IMG/VR virus record: IMGVR_UViG_3300025889_000677
Span: 1 to 29,245 of that record
Direction: 5' to 3' (one strand)
Length of the DNA stretch: 29,245 nt
From: a virus
Under the pieces are notes generated by a model. It ran no database searches. It was not told the DNA's origin and saw only the letters and a program-made list of their open reading frames with translations. The position numbers were made by a program, and so were the translations under genes. Positions 8,267 through 15,948 of this stretch are shown piece after piece. Numbering within the stretch: the stretch's first letter is position 1; each line of letters begins with the position of its first letter.

Positions 8267-8762
8267 AGTTTTTAATTGTGATTACATATCGAAAGTAAAC
8301 AATAAACAGTTTCAGAAAGATTTGATTGAGTACACAAAAAAAACTAAATGTTGTAATAAAGATAATTGTAATCACCCAAAAATACAAAGTGATTTAAAAA
8401 TTGATAAAGCTTTTAAAATAATTGATGATTCAATAAACAATCTTTTTAAAAGTTATTTAGGAACAGATAAGTTTGAGTTTACCAAAAAAAATGTGTGGAG
8501 TTATTACGCACCTAAAGGTTCTCAATTACAGAATGTGATGCATAATCATATGTTTAAAAAAGAAAAAGGTTTACAGATTTCTGGTTTAATGTACGTTACA
8601 CCAACAGAATTAGGTACTAACTTTGCAGATTTTAAAATAGAACCTGAAATAAACAAATGGTATCTTTGGCATTCGGGATTGTTTCATAACCCAGAAGGTG
8701 GGGTAACACCTAAAGATAGAATTGTTTTAGCTTTATCTAGTGTAATAAATAAATGCATATAA
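8229..8762 (+). CDS. Putative 2OG-Fe(II) oxygenase, HxH type
   Basis: Up to 177 aa if it starts at TTG 8229. GTG 8259, or even ATT 8247 ('IHQIVFEVF' resembles the usual start of this family), are alternatives, and all overlap the previous gene. The order 'VMHNHMF...LQISGLMYVTP...WYLWHSGLFHNPEGGVTPKDRIVLALS' fits the PF13759-like group: His105-x-His107, a 'SG-x-x-YV' strand, distal His153, then Arg164 for 2OG. An odd insert near residues 41-49 contains three Cys and a His ('CCNKDNCNH'), which could bind a metal or be disulfide-linked. The acidic partner of a classical HxD is replaced by His, as is normal for this group. It is the third gene of the cassette. Confidence 0.65.
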   Translation: MDYRATIHQIVFEVFNCDYISKVNNKQFQKDLIEYTKKTKCCNKDNCNHPKIQSDLKIDKAFKIIDDSINNLFKSYLGTDKFEFTKKNVWSYYAPKGSQLQNVMHNHMFKKEKGLQISGLMYVTPTELGTNFADFKIEPEINKWYLWHSGLFHNPEGGVTPKDRIVLALSSVINKCI

Positions 8763-9295
8763 ACATTCCAAACTTTTTATCAACAGAAGAATGTGAGTTA
8801 ATAGAAAAAGTTTTGTTAGATAAAGAAAAAGAAATACTTTCTTTACCTGCAAATACAGATTATTACTCAGGTACAACTGCAAGGTATGAACATTATAACT
8901 TTTTAAAGTACATACCCGAAGTAAACATAATAGAAAAGTTATTTGCTTTACCTATTATGCAAGATGAAAATGAATGTTGGATACAGTGTTGGGGTAATGT
9001 TCTTCATAAAAATGAAGAGATACCAATGCATAATCATGGACAGCCTGACAGTATTTTTTATGCTTGTAATATATTTATTGCAGGTCCAGAAAATTGTTTT
9101 ACTTATTATGATGATGTGGGTCATGTTGATAATAAGACAGGTGAGCTTCATTTGATTGATTGTCACCTTTTACACGGTGTAAAAGAAAACAAAGACGAGC
9201 AGCCAAGATTATCAATTGCATGTGATATACATTTTAAAGACCCAAAACATTTTGATAATTATGATACAAGAATTATTTACGCAAAAAGAGATTAA
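8753..9295 (+). CDS. Putative 2OG-Fe(II) oxygenase, HxH type
   Basis: A 180-aa protein whose ATG lies 10 bases inside the previous gene. Residues 93-95 are His-Asn-His in 'EIPMHNHGQPDS'. A beta strand 'FYACNIFIAG' follows. The distal site is His141 in 'LIDCHLLHGVKEN', and Arg152 in 'EQPRLSIACDIHF' sits where 2OG is bound in the family. The spacing of the two His sites and the terminal 'R-L-S-I-A' strand match the double-stranded beta-helix fold. The N-terminus 'MHINIPNFLSTEECELIEKVL' is the usual opening of 2OG oxygenases ('p-n-f-L-s-x-e-E-c-x-x-i'). It shares the HxH arrangement with the preceding gene but little other sequence. Substrate unknown. Confidence 0.7.
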   Translation: MHINIPNFLSTEECELIEKVLLDKEKEILSLPANTDYYSGTTARYEHYNFLKYIPEVNIIEKLFALPIMQDENECWIQCWGNVLHKNEEIPMHNHGQPDSIFYACNIFIAGPENCFTYYDDVGHVDNKTGELHLIDCHLLHGVKENKDEQPRLSIACDIHFKDPKHFDNYDTRIIYAKRD

Positions 9296-9314
9296 TATAT
9301 AAAAGGACTTTAAA

Positions 9315-9560
9315 ATGGAAATGGTATCACCTTACATTGTTTGGAATGTTTTAATAACTTTAGTGTTAGCTCCAATCTGGTTTCAGATTAGACAAAACTC
9401 TTCAGAGCTTAAAAGACAAGACATACTCATTAATAAAACACGTGAAGAGATTGCAAAAGAGTATGTCACAAAACTAGAACTAAAAGATGATTTTAATCTT
9501 TTAATGGAAAGAATGGAAAAATTGCATGAAAAGGTTGACAAACTCTTTGAAGTTAAGTAA
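9315..9560 (+). CDS. Small membrane-anchored coiled-coil protein
   Basis: An 81-aa protein with a good AAAGGA site. Residues 5-23 ('SPYIVWNVLITLVLAPIWF') form one transmembrane helix. The rest is a charged, heptad-patterned helix ('SELKRQDILINKTREEIAKEY', then 'LMERMEKLHEKVDKLFEV'). It has no recognisable enzymatic motif. Proteins of this build in phages include i-spanin-like and holin-accessory proteins, but the position between oxygenases and ejection proteins is unusual for a lysis gene. Residues 14-60 are charged enough to lie on one side of the membrane. Function is not known. Confidence 0.6.
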   Translation: MEMVSPYIVWNVLITLVLAPIWFQIRQNSSELKRQDILINKTREEIAKEYVTKLELKDDFNLLMERMEKLHEKVDKLFEVK

Positions 9561-9563
9561 AAT
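9535..9563 (+). promoter_or_regulatory. Predicted sigma70-type promoter
   Basis: A perfect -35 hexamer TTGACA (9535-9540) is followed after exactly 17 bases by TAAAAT (9558-9563), which matches TATAAT at 5 of 6 positions. A perfect TATAAT also lies at 9563-9568 but is 22 bases from the -35. Transcription would begin near 9570, leaving a short leader with AGGA before ATG 9589. It overlaps the end of the small membrane gene and faces the ejection-protein genes. It is a sequence match only. Confidence 0.5.
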
Positions 9564-9588
9564 ATAATATAAGTATATAGGAATTGTA

Positions 9589-11775
9589 ATGGCAAGAAAT
9601 AAAAGAACAAAATTTAAAGCTTACAGAAAAGACATGAGCAAAGGTGGTAGAGTTAGTTATGCTGAAGGAAATAGAGTTGAAAAAGATACCCCTTTAAAAA
9701 AAGCTATAAAAAATAAACCAAGCAGTAGTCGTGGTGAGCAAGAGTATAACCAAGTTAAAAACATAAAAACTCCTACATCTCCAGGAGGAACTCCTCCGGT
9801 TACACCAGCACCTACACCAGCACCTACACCAGCACCAACACCGGCCCCTACTCCTGCACCTACACCAGCACCAACACCTGCACCTAGAAATGTTCCAGAA
9901 ATAGACACTCCTATTAGTGAATCTCCATCAGGTACTATAAGTCCTGCTGCAAGAGAAAGAGAATTTAGAGTTGATGAGTCTGCTAAACGTCAAGAGGATA
10001 TAGCTACAGGTAAACTTGGAATAGAAGAATTAGGTTTAAAAGCAGAAGCTGCTACAGCTACTGTAAGTGCTGATGAAATTATTGACAAAGAAGACCCTAA
10101 ATTTAAAATAGACCCGACAGGAATACCATTAGATTCAGAAGAATATGAAGCTAGAGCTGGTACAGACGAACAAGTTAGAGAAGGAGTAAGAGCTCCCGAT
10201 GTTGGAGCACCACAACCTATTACAACTTCAAAAATTGAAGATGTTGCTCAGATTGATAAAGCTCCAGACTTAGAAGCTGCTCAAGGTCAAGTATCAGATG
10301 AAGCTATAGCTCAAGCTGCTCAAGTAGATAGAGTTAAACCTATTGAAGGTGCAGAAGTAGAAATTATACCAGGTGCATTAACTGAAAGAGTTGTAGGTGT
10401 TTTAAGTCCCGAAGCTAAAGCTACTGCTGCAGAAAATGTTGGTTCTTCTTTAGCAAGAGTTACAAGAGCTAAAAAACAATTAACTAATGCAGGTTTAAGT
10501 GAAGAAGATATAACAGAGCTTGGTAATGACCCCGAATCTTTAGAAGCTAGGCTAATGGAGTTTAGTGAAACTCAACGAGGAATTATTGAAGGGCTTCCAG
10601 AAGAAGCATTAGTCTCTAATCAGTTAGATACATTAATTAATGGTATTGAAGAAGGTGAGATTCCTACATGGGCTAGACCTGCTGTTGCTAGTGTTGAAGC
10701 TATGTTAGCTCAACGTGGTATGTCTGCATCTACTGTAGGTAGAGATGCCTTGTTCAATGCTATTATAACATCAGCTATGCCTTTAGCTCAAGCAAATGCT
10801 CAAGCTATACAAGCTAGTGTAGGACAACAAAAATCTATTGAAGCTCAAGAAGCAGAAGCAAATGCTGCAAGAGCTCAACAAACAGGACTACAAAACGCAC
10901 AAACAGTATTTCAAATGGACATGGCTCAGTTTAATGCTGACCAACAAACAGCATTATCTAACAGTAAGTTCTTACAAACTGTAGGAATAACAGAAGCAAA
11001 CTTTGACCAACAATCTACAGTTCAAAATGCTTTACTTATGTCTCAAGCTAATTTAGCAGAAGCAGATTTTTATCAGAAATCTCAAATACAAAATGCTCAA
11101 GCATTCCTACAAATGGATATGGCTAACTTAAATGCAAAACAACAAACAAATGTTTTACGAGCTCAACAAGAACAACAAGTACTGTTGAGTAATCAAGCAG
11201 CAGATAACGCTGCAAAACAATTTAATGCTGCTAGTGAAAATCAAACACAACAGTTCATGACAAATTTAAATACTCAAGTTAAATTAAACAATGCTCAACG
11301 TAACGATGCTATGCAACAGTTTAATGCTGTACAAGCAAACCAAGCAGAAGCTAGAAGAGCTCAAAGAGAAACAGATGTAAATAAATTTAATGCACAATTA
11401 GCAGCTAGTGTAGACCAATACAACTCACAACAAACTTTTGCTAGAGAACAATTTAATGCTCAAAACTCTTTAGTTATTGAACAAAGTAATGTTCAGTGGA
11501 GAAGAGGTATTACTAAAGCTAATACTGCAGCTCAACAACAAATTAATATGCTTAATGCTCAACAAGCTTATGGTATTACAACTCAAGCACAAGCTGCTTT
11601 ATGGCAAGAAGTACGTGATGAGTTTGATTATATTTGGAAGTCTGCAGAAAATGCAGCTAACAGAGAAACTAATATAGCTGTAGCAGGTATGCAAGGTGAA
11701 AATTCAGCTTTAAAAGGTCCAACCTACATGAGTAGACTAGAAGACTTTTTAGCATTATTTGACCCAACAGATTAA
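9589..11775 (+). CDS. Large virion protein with PAPT repeat and Gln/Asn/Ala-rich helix
   Basis: A 728-aa protein with no recognised enzyme domain. The N-terminus is basic ('MARNKRTKFKAYRKDMSKGGR'). Residues 73-100 are six PAPT units plus PAPR, a rigid extended linker. Residues 105-330 are acidic and helical. From about 340 to 700 the chain is rich in Ala, Gln and Asn with many 'Q-F-N-A-x-Q' and 'N-A-Q' units, strongly helical and probably coiled. The end ('LWQEVRDEFDYIWKSAENAANRE') is a type of C-terminus I associate with podovirus internal/ejection proteins. It starts after a predicted promoter and heads the block of large virion genes. A role in the internal core, or as an ejected or tail-tube extending protein, is likely but inferred. 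Confidence 0.5.
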   Translation: MARNKRTKFKAYRKDMSKGGRVSYAEGNRVEKDTPLKKAIKNKPSSSRGEQEYNQVKNIKTPTSPGGTPPVTPAPTPAPTPAPTPAPTPAPTPAPTPAPRNVPEIDTPISESPSGTISPAAREREFRVDESAKRQEDIATGKLGIEELGLKAEAATATVSADEIIDKEDPKFKIDPTGIPLDSEEYEARAGTDEQVREGVRAPDVGAPQPITTSKIEDVAQIDKAPDLEAAQGQVSDEAIAQAAQVDRVKPIEGAEVEIIPGALTERVVGVLSPEAKATAAENVGSSLARVTRAKKQLTNAGLSEEDITELGNDPESLEARLMEFSETQRGIIEGLPEEALVSNQLDTLINGIEEGEIPTWARPAVASVEAMLAQRGMSASTVGRDALFNAIITSAMPLAQANAQAIQASVGQQKSIEAQEAEANAARAQQTGLQNAQTVFQMDMAQFNADQQTALSNSKFLQTVGITEANFDQQSTVQNALLMSQANLAEADFYQKSQIQNAQAFLQMDMANLNAKQQTNVLRAQQEQQVLLSNQAADNAAKQFNAASENQTQQFMTNLNTQVKLNNAQRNDAMQQFNAVQANQAEARRAQRETDVNKFNAQLAASVDQYNSQQTFAREQFNAQNSLVIEQSNVQWRRGITKANTAAQQQINMLNAQQAYGITTQAQAALWQEVRDEFDYIWKSAENAANRETNIAVAGMQGENSALKGPTYMSRLEDFLALFDPTD
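9805..9888 (+). repeat. PAPT tandem repeat (12-base period)
   Basis: Seven 12-base units encode PAPT x6 then PAPR. Third positions vary (CCA/CCG/CCT/CCC and ACA/ACT), so the repeat is conserved at the protein level rather than as a fresh DNA slippage product. Confidence 0.9.
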
Positions 11776-11785
11776 AGGAGAAACT

Positions 11786-13027
11786 ATGTTTAAGAAATTT
11801 ATAAAAAAAACATTTAAAGGAATTAAGAAAGTATTTAAAAATCCAGGTAGAGCTTTAAAGAAAGGCTTGGGTAAAATTGGTAAAGCTTTTGGTAAGCTTG
11901 GTCCACTAGGTACACTTGCTCTTACTCTTATGCTGCCGGGGCTGGGAGCTGCGTGGTCAACGTTTGGCACGTGGGCTCAAGGACTTAGTGGTCCTTTAGG
12001 AGCTGTCATGAATGGTATTCGTGTTGCAGGTAATGCTGTTGGAAGTGTGTATGGAAAAGTTACAGACTTAGTAAGTGGTACTTTAAATAAAGTAACTGGA
12101 GGTTCTTTTGCAAGACCAGGAACTCCAGGATATACAGAAGGAGCATCAGATAAACTATCAAACTTTGTAGGAAGAAAGTTAGACGACTTTAGAATGAAAG
12201 TAGGATTACCTACAGCAAACATTACTCCCGATACTGCTATGGCAGATGCTACAAAACTTGGTGAAGACTTACAAACAAAAGGATATACTGGTAATATAAC
12301 CAAAGAGCAAAACGTTGCTCTTGGTGATACAAAAGTTGAGTTAAAAACTGACTCTTCATTATTAAGACCGTCTACTACAGCGATTACAACTCCTGACCCA
12401 TTAAAAGCTAAAGACTTAAATGTATCTTTTGAAAATATTGATATACCTAAACCTAATCTTGATTTAGTTAAATCACAAGGACAGACTGTAGATGTTATTA
12501 CTGGTTTTGATAAAAAAGTATCTTATATTGGAGACAACGAACTTGAGTTAGTTGAATTAACTCCTCAAACTACAACTGTTGCTAAAGGAACTTTAACAAA
12601 CGACCAAATATATCAAAACAAAAGGTTAATGAATTATCAAAGAAATTTACAAAGAGTTAATAAAGGATACATAGATATGGTTAATGATAATCCTGCAGCA
12701 ACAGAATTAGATGTCTTTAAACAACAAACTAAAAAACTAGCTACAGTAGCTGGAGGAGCAGCAGGACTACAAGGAGATACTTCAGATGAGGGTACAAGAA
12801 TTTCACAACCAATAGAAGTAACTCCATTATCTACAGACGTTACTACATCTAATGATTATACAAAAGCTTATGGAAATCAATTTGCTCAAGCAGGTTATAT
12901 GGGTCCTCAAAATATACAAGGCTTTGCAGATGCTGGTTTTTATGGTGGAGACCCGTTTAGTTTTGGTCAAGCTTTAAGAGCTAACTCTGTACCAATTCCA
13001 CAATCAACTATTAGGATGGGAGTTTAA
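11786..13027 (+). CDS. Virion protein with basic amphipathic N-terminus
   Basis: A 413-aa protein. ATG 11786 is chosen because AAAGGAG lies 5 bases upstream; a longer frame from TTG 11759 has no such site. The first 40 residues are Lys/Phe/Gly-rich ('MFKKFIKKTFKGIKKVFKN'), like an amphipathic membrane-active helix. A hydrophobic segment at about 41-55 follows ('LGTLALTLMLPGLGAAW'), then Gly/Val-rich helices to about 100. The remainder is polar with no recognisable domain; the C-terminus is Gly, Tyr and Phe rich ('FADAGFYGGDPFSFGQAL'). A basic amphipathic start followed by a hydrophobic helix suits a protein that meets the host membrane during DNA ejection. It lies between two virion genes. 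Function is inferred. Confidence 0.5.
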   Translation: MFKKFIKKTFKGIKKVFKNPGRALKKGLGKIGKAFGKLGPLGTLALTLMLPGLGAAWSTFGTWAQGLSGPLGAVMNGIRVAGNAVGSVYGKVTDLVSGTLNKVTGGSFARPGTPGYTEGASDKLSNFVGRKLDDFRMKVGLPTANITPDTAMADATKLGEDLQTKGYTGNITKEQNVALGDTKVELKTDSSLLRPSTTAITTPDPLKAKDLNVSFENIDIPKPNLDLVKSQGQTVDVITGFDKKVSYIGDNELELVELTPQTTTVAKGTLTNDQIYQNKRLMNYQRNLQRVNKGYIDMVNDNPAATELDVFKQQTKKLATVAGGAAGLQGDTSDEGTRISQPIEVTPLSTDVTTSNDYTKAYGNQFAQAGYMGPQNIQGFADAGFYGGDPFSFGQALRANSVPIPQSTIRMGV

Positions 13028-13030
13028 GAT

Positions 13031-13639
13031 ATGCAAGAACAATTTATGAATCAAGCAACTGCTGATAAGTTAATTAACTACACTGGCCCTATTCCTGGAC
13101 AAAGTTTAACAAACAGCCCAGACCAAAAATATCCTTGGGAATCACCGCCACAGCTTACAAACAGACGTGAAGCAGAACTTTATATCTTAGAAGAACTAAC
13201 AGATAAAGAAAAGTTTATTGCTTTAACAGATGCTATTTCTGATGGTCTTCCTATTGATGTTATGACTAGAACTTATTTATTAAGCGGATATAGTCGTGGG
13301 TTATGGGATGTTGATTTAATGATGTTACTCGTTGAGTCTGTTGGTTTTATTATTATGGCACTCGCAGAAAAAGTAGGACTTCGTTATGAACTCTATGCAG
13401 GAGACGATGAAGAAGATGCTGCTGAAGATGTAAATCAAGATTCAAAATTAGAAGAAGCATCCGACTTAGTTAGGGATGGAATTAAAAAGATTTCTTTAAA
13501 GAGCTTAAAACTTCCAACAGGTGAAACACAAGAAATACAACAAAAGATAGAAGAAATTCCAGAAGAAACAATAGAAGAAGTAAAGGGTTTATTAGACAGA
13601 CCCGAACCAACAGAAAGAACAAGTTTATTAGGTAAATAA
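13031..13639 (+). CDS. T7 gp14-like internal virion protein (by size and order)
   Basis: A 202-aa protein 3 bases after the previous gene and 2 before the next. It has one hydrophobic segment at about residues 97-115 ('LMMLLVESVGFIIMALAEKV'), then an acidic region ('GDDEEDAAEDVNQD') and a helical, Lys/Glu-rich C-terminal half. I do not see direct sequence similarity to T7 gp14 (196 aa). However, size, a single membrane-prone helix, and position directly before 767-aa and 1438-aa genes parallel T7 gp14-gp15-gp16. In T7 these proteins form the internal core and are ejected to make a channel through the envelope. It has a weak ribosome site, consistent with coupling. Confidence 0.45.
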   Translation: MQEQFMNQATADKLINYTGPIPGQSLTNSPDQKYPWESPPQLTNRREAELYILEELTDKEKFIALTDAISDGLPIDVMTRTYLLSGYSRGLWDVDLMMLLVESVGFIIMALAEKVGLRYELYAGDDEEDAAEDVNQDSKLEEASDLVRDGIKKISLKSLKLPTGETQEIQQKIEEIPEETIEEVKGLLDRPEPTERTSLLGK

Positions 13640-13641
13640 TT

Positions 13642-15945
13642 ATGGCAAGTCAATACACAAAAGATATAACAAAATCTAAAGTTTACAGACAAGCAACGGG
13701 ACAAGATACAAAACTTATTGATGAAGTTATTGAAGGTCTTGGAGTTGTTAAAAAGTTTGGACAATCTAAAATTGCTGATAACATAACAAGATTACAAGAA
13801 GAAAAAATCTTTGATGCTCAAAATAAAAAAAATCAACTAATGCAACTTAATAAGTTTGGTGAGTTAGAAACAGATTTACAAGATAATTATGGTGGAGACT
13901 TAGAAGCTTTTTCTAGAGCTAAAGCTAAAGAATTGTTAGACCAAAGAGCTTTAATAAATTTTCCTGTTGGTGATACTGAAAAATCCAAACTTAATATTAC
14001 ACATCCAGACGAAGCTTATGGTCAAACTTTACTAGATGCTTCTCGTGTATATAAAGAAAACTTTAAAGGTTTAAGAGAAAAACTTAATGAAGCGGGTATT
14101 CCTTACACAGCAGATGCTGCTAAACAAGGTGCGTTTATTGATGAAGCTTATCAAAATATATTTAATAATGTAAGCAGAGCAAACAACTTTAATGTTATGA
14201 AAGGCATGGGGAGTTTGTTTAGAGGACAAGGATTAAATTATGCAAGTGCTGAAGACTTAAAGAAAAGTTATAATGAAAATATTTCTAAATCAAAACTTTC
14301 AGATATAGAAGATTTAAACAATCAGTTTAAAGCTATTTATCATTTTGATTCTAATTTAGCTGATAGAATTTCTAAAGTTGTTGAAAACGCAGACGTAAAA
14401 AAAGATGTTACAACAACCTTTGGAGAAAGAAAACAACGAACTATAGTTGATAATAAAGGACAAGAAAGAATACAAAATTATGTTATTATGAGAACCGAAT
14501 ATATTGATAAAGAAGGAAATCCTCAAATAAATGTAGTTGAAAAAGACTTAGGAAATGACCCCTTTAAAGCAAAACTAAGTGATGTACCAACTGAAATGTT
14601 GTATGCGGGATTTTTAAAAAACATTGAAGTAAATGGCAGAAATGCTTTAGATGAATATCAAGCTTTATTATCAGATGGTTATACTCCACGTTATGCTTAT
14701 GAAGCATTAGACCCAGAATTTAAAAAGAGTTATTCAGAAATTGAATTTGATAATTTTTATAAATCAAATCAAGAAACAATTTTAGATGCTTATCAAAAAT
14801 ATCAAGACGATTATTATATGGTAGCATCACCTACAGGTGGTTTTGTAATGAAACCAGAAGTATCAAATTACTTTGCTGGTAAAGGTCCAAAACCAAACTA
14901 TGTATATGCTAATGCAAGAGACTTTGCAGCTAGTTTAATTGATGTTAAAACTGCAATTAATAAAGAAAATATTATTGGAGGAACTGTTGCAGTTCTTGAC
15001 TACGGACTTTCAAGTGGTGCTGATTGGCAAGAATACATGAACAGTTTTCAAGGTAGAAAAGATATACTAGGTTTAAAAGATGGTGTAGTTCCTAATGAAG
15101 CATTTATTGAAGAATTAAAAGATGAGTTTAAAAAAGGAGATAAAACTAGAGTAGATAATTTTGGTAACTATTTCCCTACAACAAGTCGTACAGCATTAAC
15201 CCCACAACAATTACAAGAAATGGGACTTGGTAGTTCTTTTACAGACACACAACAATTAGGTTACAATGTCAATCGTGATACTGTTGTTATGAGAAATTTT
15301 GGAGGAACACCGCCACCAACAGAGGGAGACGGAACAACTCCAGAAAAAATGACATTTGGAACTTTAGCTAAAGATGTATTTGAAGGAGCTAAAAACTTTG
15401 CTATTGGAGAAGAACTATCTTGGGACGATGCTTTGTGGTTAATTCCTGGTGGAGGAATAGTTCTTAATTTAGGTAGAAGAGCTTTGGTAGGAGGATTTAA
15501 AAATCTTGCTCCAAAAGTTTTAAAGAATAACAAAACTCAAAAAGTTATTGATGATTTATTAAAAATTAAAAACAAAACTAAAACTAAAACTGTTCCTCAA
15601 GCCCAAGGAAAACCTCGACAAGTTCCAAAACCTGTAGGTAAACCTGAATTTTTTGGATTTAATAGTAAAGGTCAATTTGATAATTGGTATAATGGATTAA
15701 CTTCATTGCAAAAAGCTTTAGTTAATTCTATGAAAAAAGTTGGTAAAGATGGTAAAGTTAGCTTTAGAGACTCAGTAGATATAAAACAATTTTCTAAAGA
15801 ATTTGGTAACTTAAGAGGTGGAGAGTTAGTTTTTCAAACTCCTAAAGGTTTAATTAAATGGGGAAGTGGTGCTGCAGTAAGTAAGTCTGCTATAGAAGAA
15901 TTTATTCTTGAACCATACAATGAAGCTTTAGAAACTGAGGAATAA
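13642..15945 (+). CDS. T7 gp15-like internal virion protein (by size and order)
   Basis: A 767-aa, mainly helical protein (T7 gp15 is 747 aa). The N-terminal ~70 residues form a charged helix ('VIEGLGVVKKFGQSKIADNI'). Residues 100-330 contain alternating charged helices. Residues about 590-618 ('SWDDALWLIPGGGIVLNLGRRALVGG') hold a hydrophobic Gly-rich stretch. A Lys/Pro-rich linker at about 640-665 precedes a compact C-terminal region. No lytic domain or signal peptide is present. It lies directly before the large lysozyme-bearing protein, the position of gp15 in T7. In T7 this protein lines the ejected periplasmic tunnel. Correspondence is by position and size, not by sequence. Confidence 0.5.
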   Translation: MASQYTKDITKSKVYRQATGQDTKLIDEVIEGLGVVKKFGQSKIADNITRLQEEKIFDAQNKKNQLMQLNKFGELETDLQDNYGGDLEAFSRAKAKELLDQRALINFPVGDTEKSKLNITHPDEAYGQTLLDASRVYKENFKGLREKLNEAGIPYTADAAKQGAFIDEAYQNIFNNVSRANNFNVMKGMGSLFRGQGLNYASAEDLKKSYNENISKSKLSDIEDLNNQFKAIYHFDSNLADRISKVVENADVKKDVTTTFGERKQRTIVDNKGQERIQNYVIMRTEYIDKEGNPQINVVEKDLGNDPFKAKLSDVPTEMLYAGFLKNIEVNGRNALDEYQALLSDGYTPRYAYEALDPEFKKSYSEIEFDNFYKSNQETILDAYQKYQDDYYMVASPTGGFVMKPEVSNYFAGKGPKPNYVYANARDFAASLIDVKTAINKENIIGGTVAVLDYGLSSGADWQEYMNSFQGRKDILGLKDGVVPNEAFIEELKDEFKKGDKTRVDNFGNYFPTTSRTALTPQQLQEMGLGSSFTDTQQLGYNVNRDTVVMRNFGGTPPPTEGDGTTPEKMTFGTLAKDVFEGAKNFAIGEELSWDDALWLIPGGGIVLNLGRRALVGGFKNLAPKVLKNNKTQKVIDDLLKIKNKTKTKTVPQAQGKPRQVPKPVGKPEFFGFNSKGQFDNWYNGLTSLQKALVNSMKKVGKDGKVSFRDSVDIKQFSKEFGNLRGGELVFQTPKGLIKWGSGAAVSKSAIEEFILEPYNEALETEE

Positions 15946-15948
15946 TTT

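Noticed and set aside
11759-11785. Extended TTG start for the basic amphipathic virion protein
   Set aside because: It has no Shine-Dalgarno and overlaps the upstream gene; ATG 11786 has AAAGGAG at good spacing.
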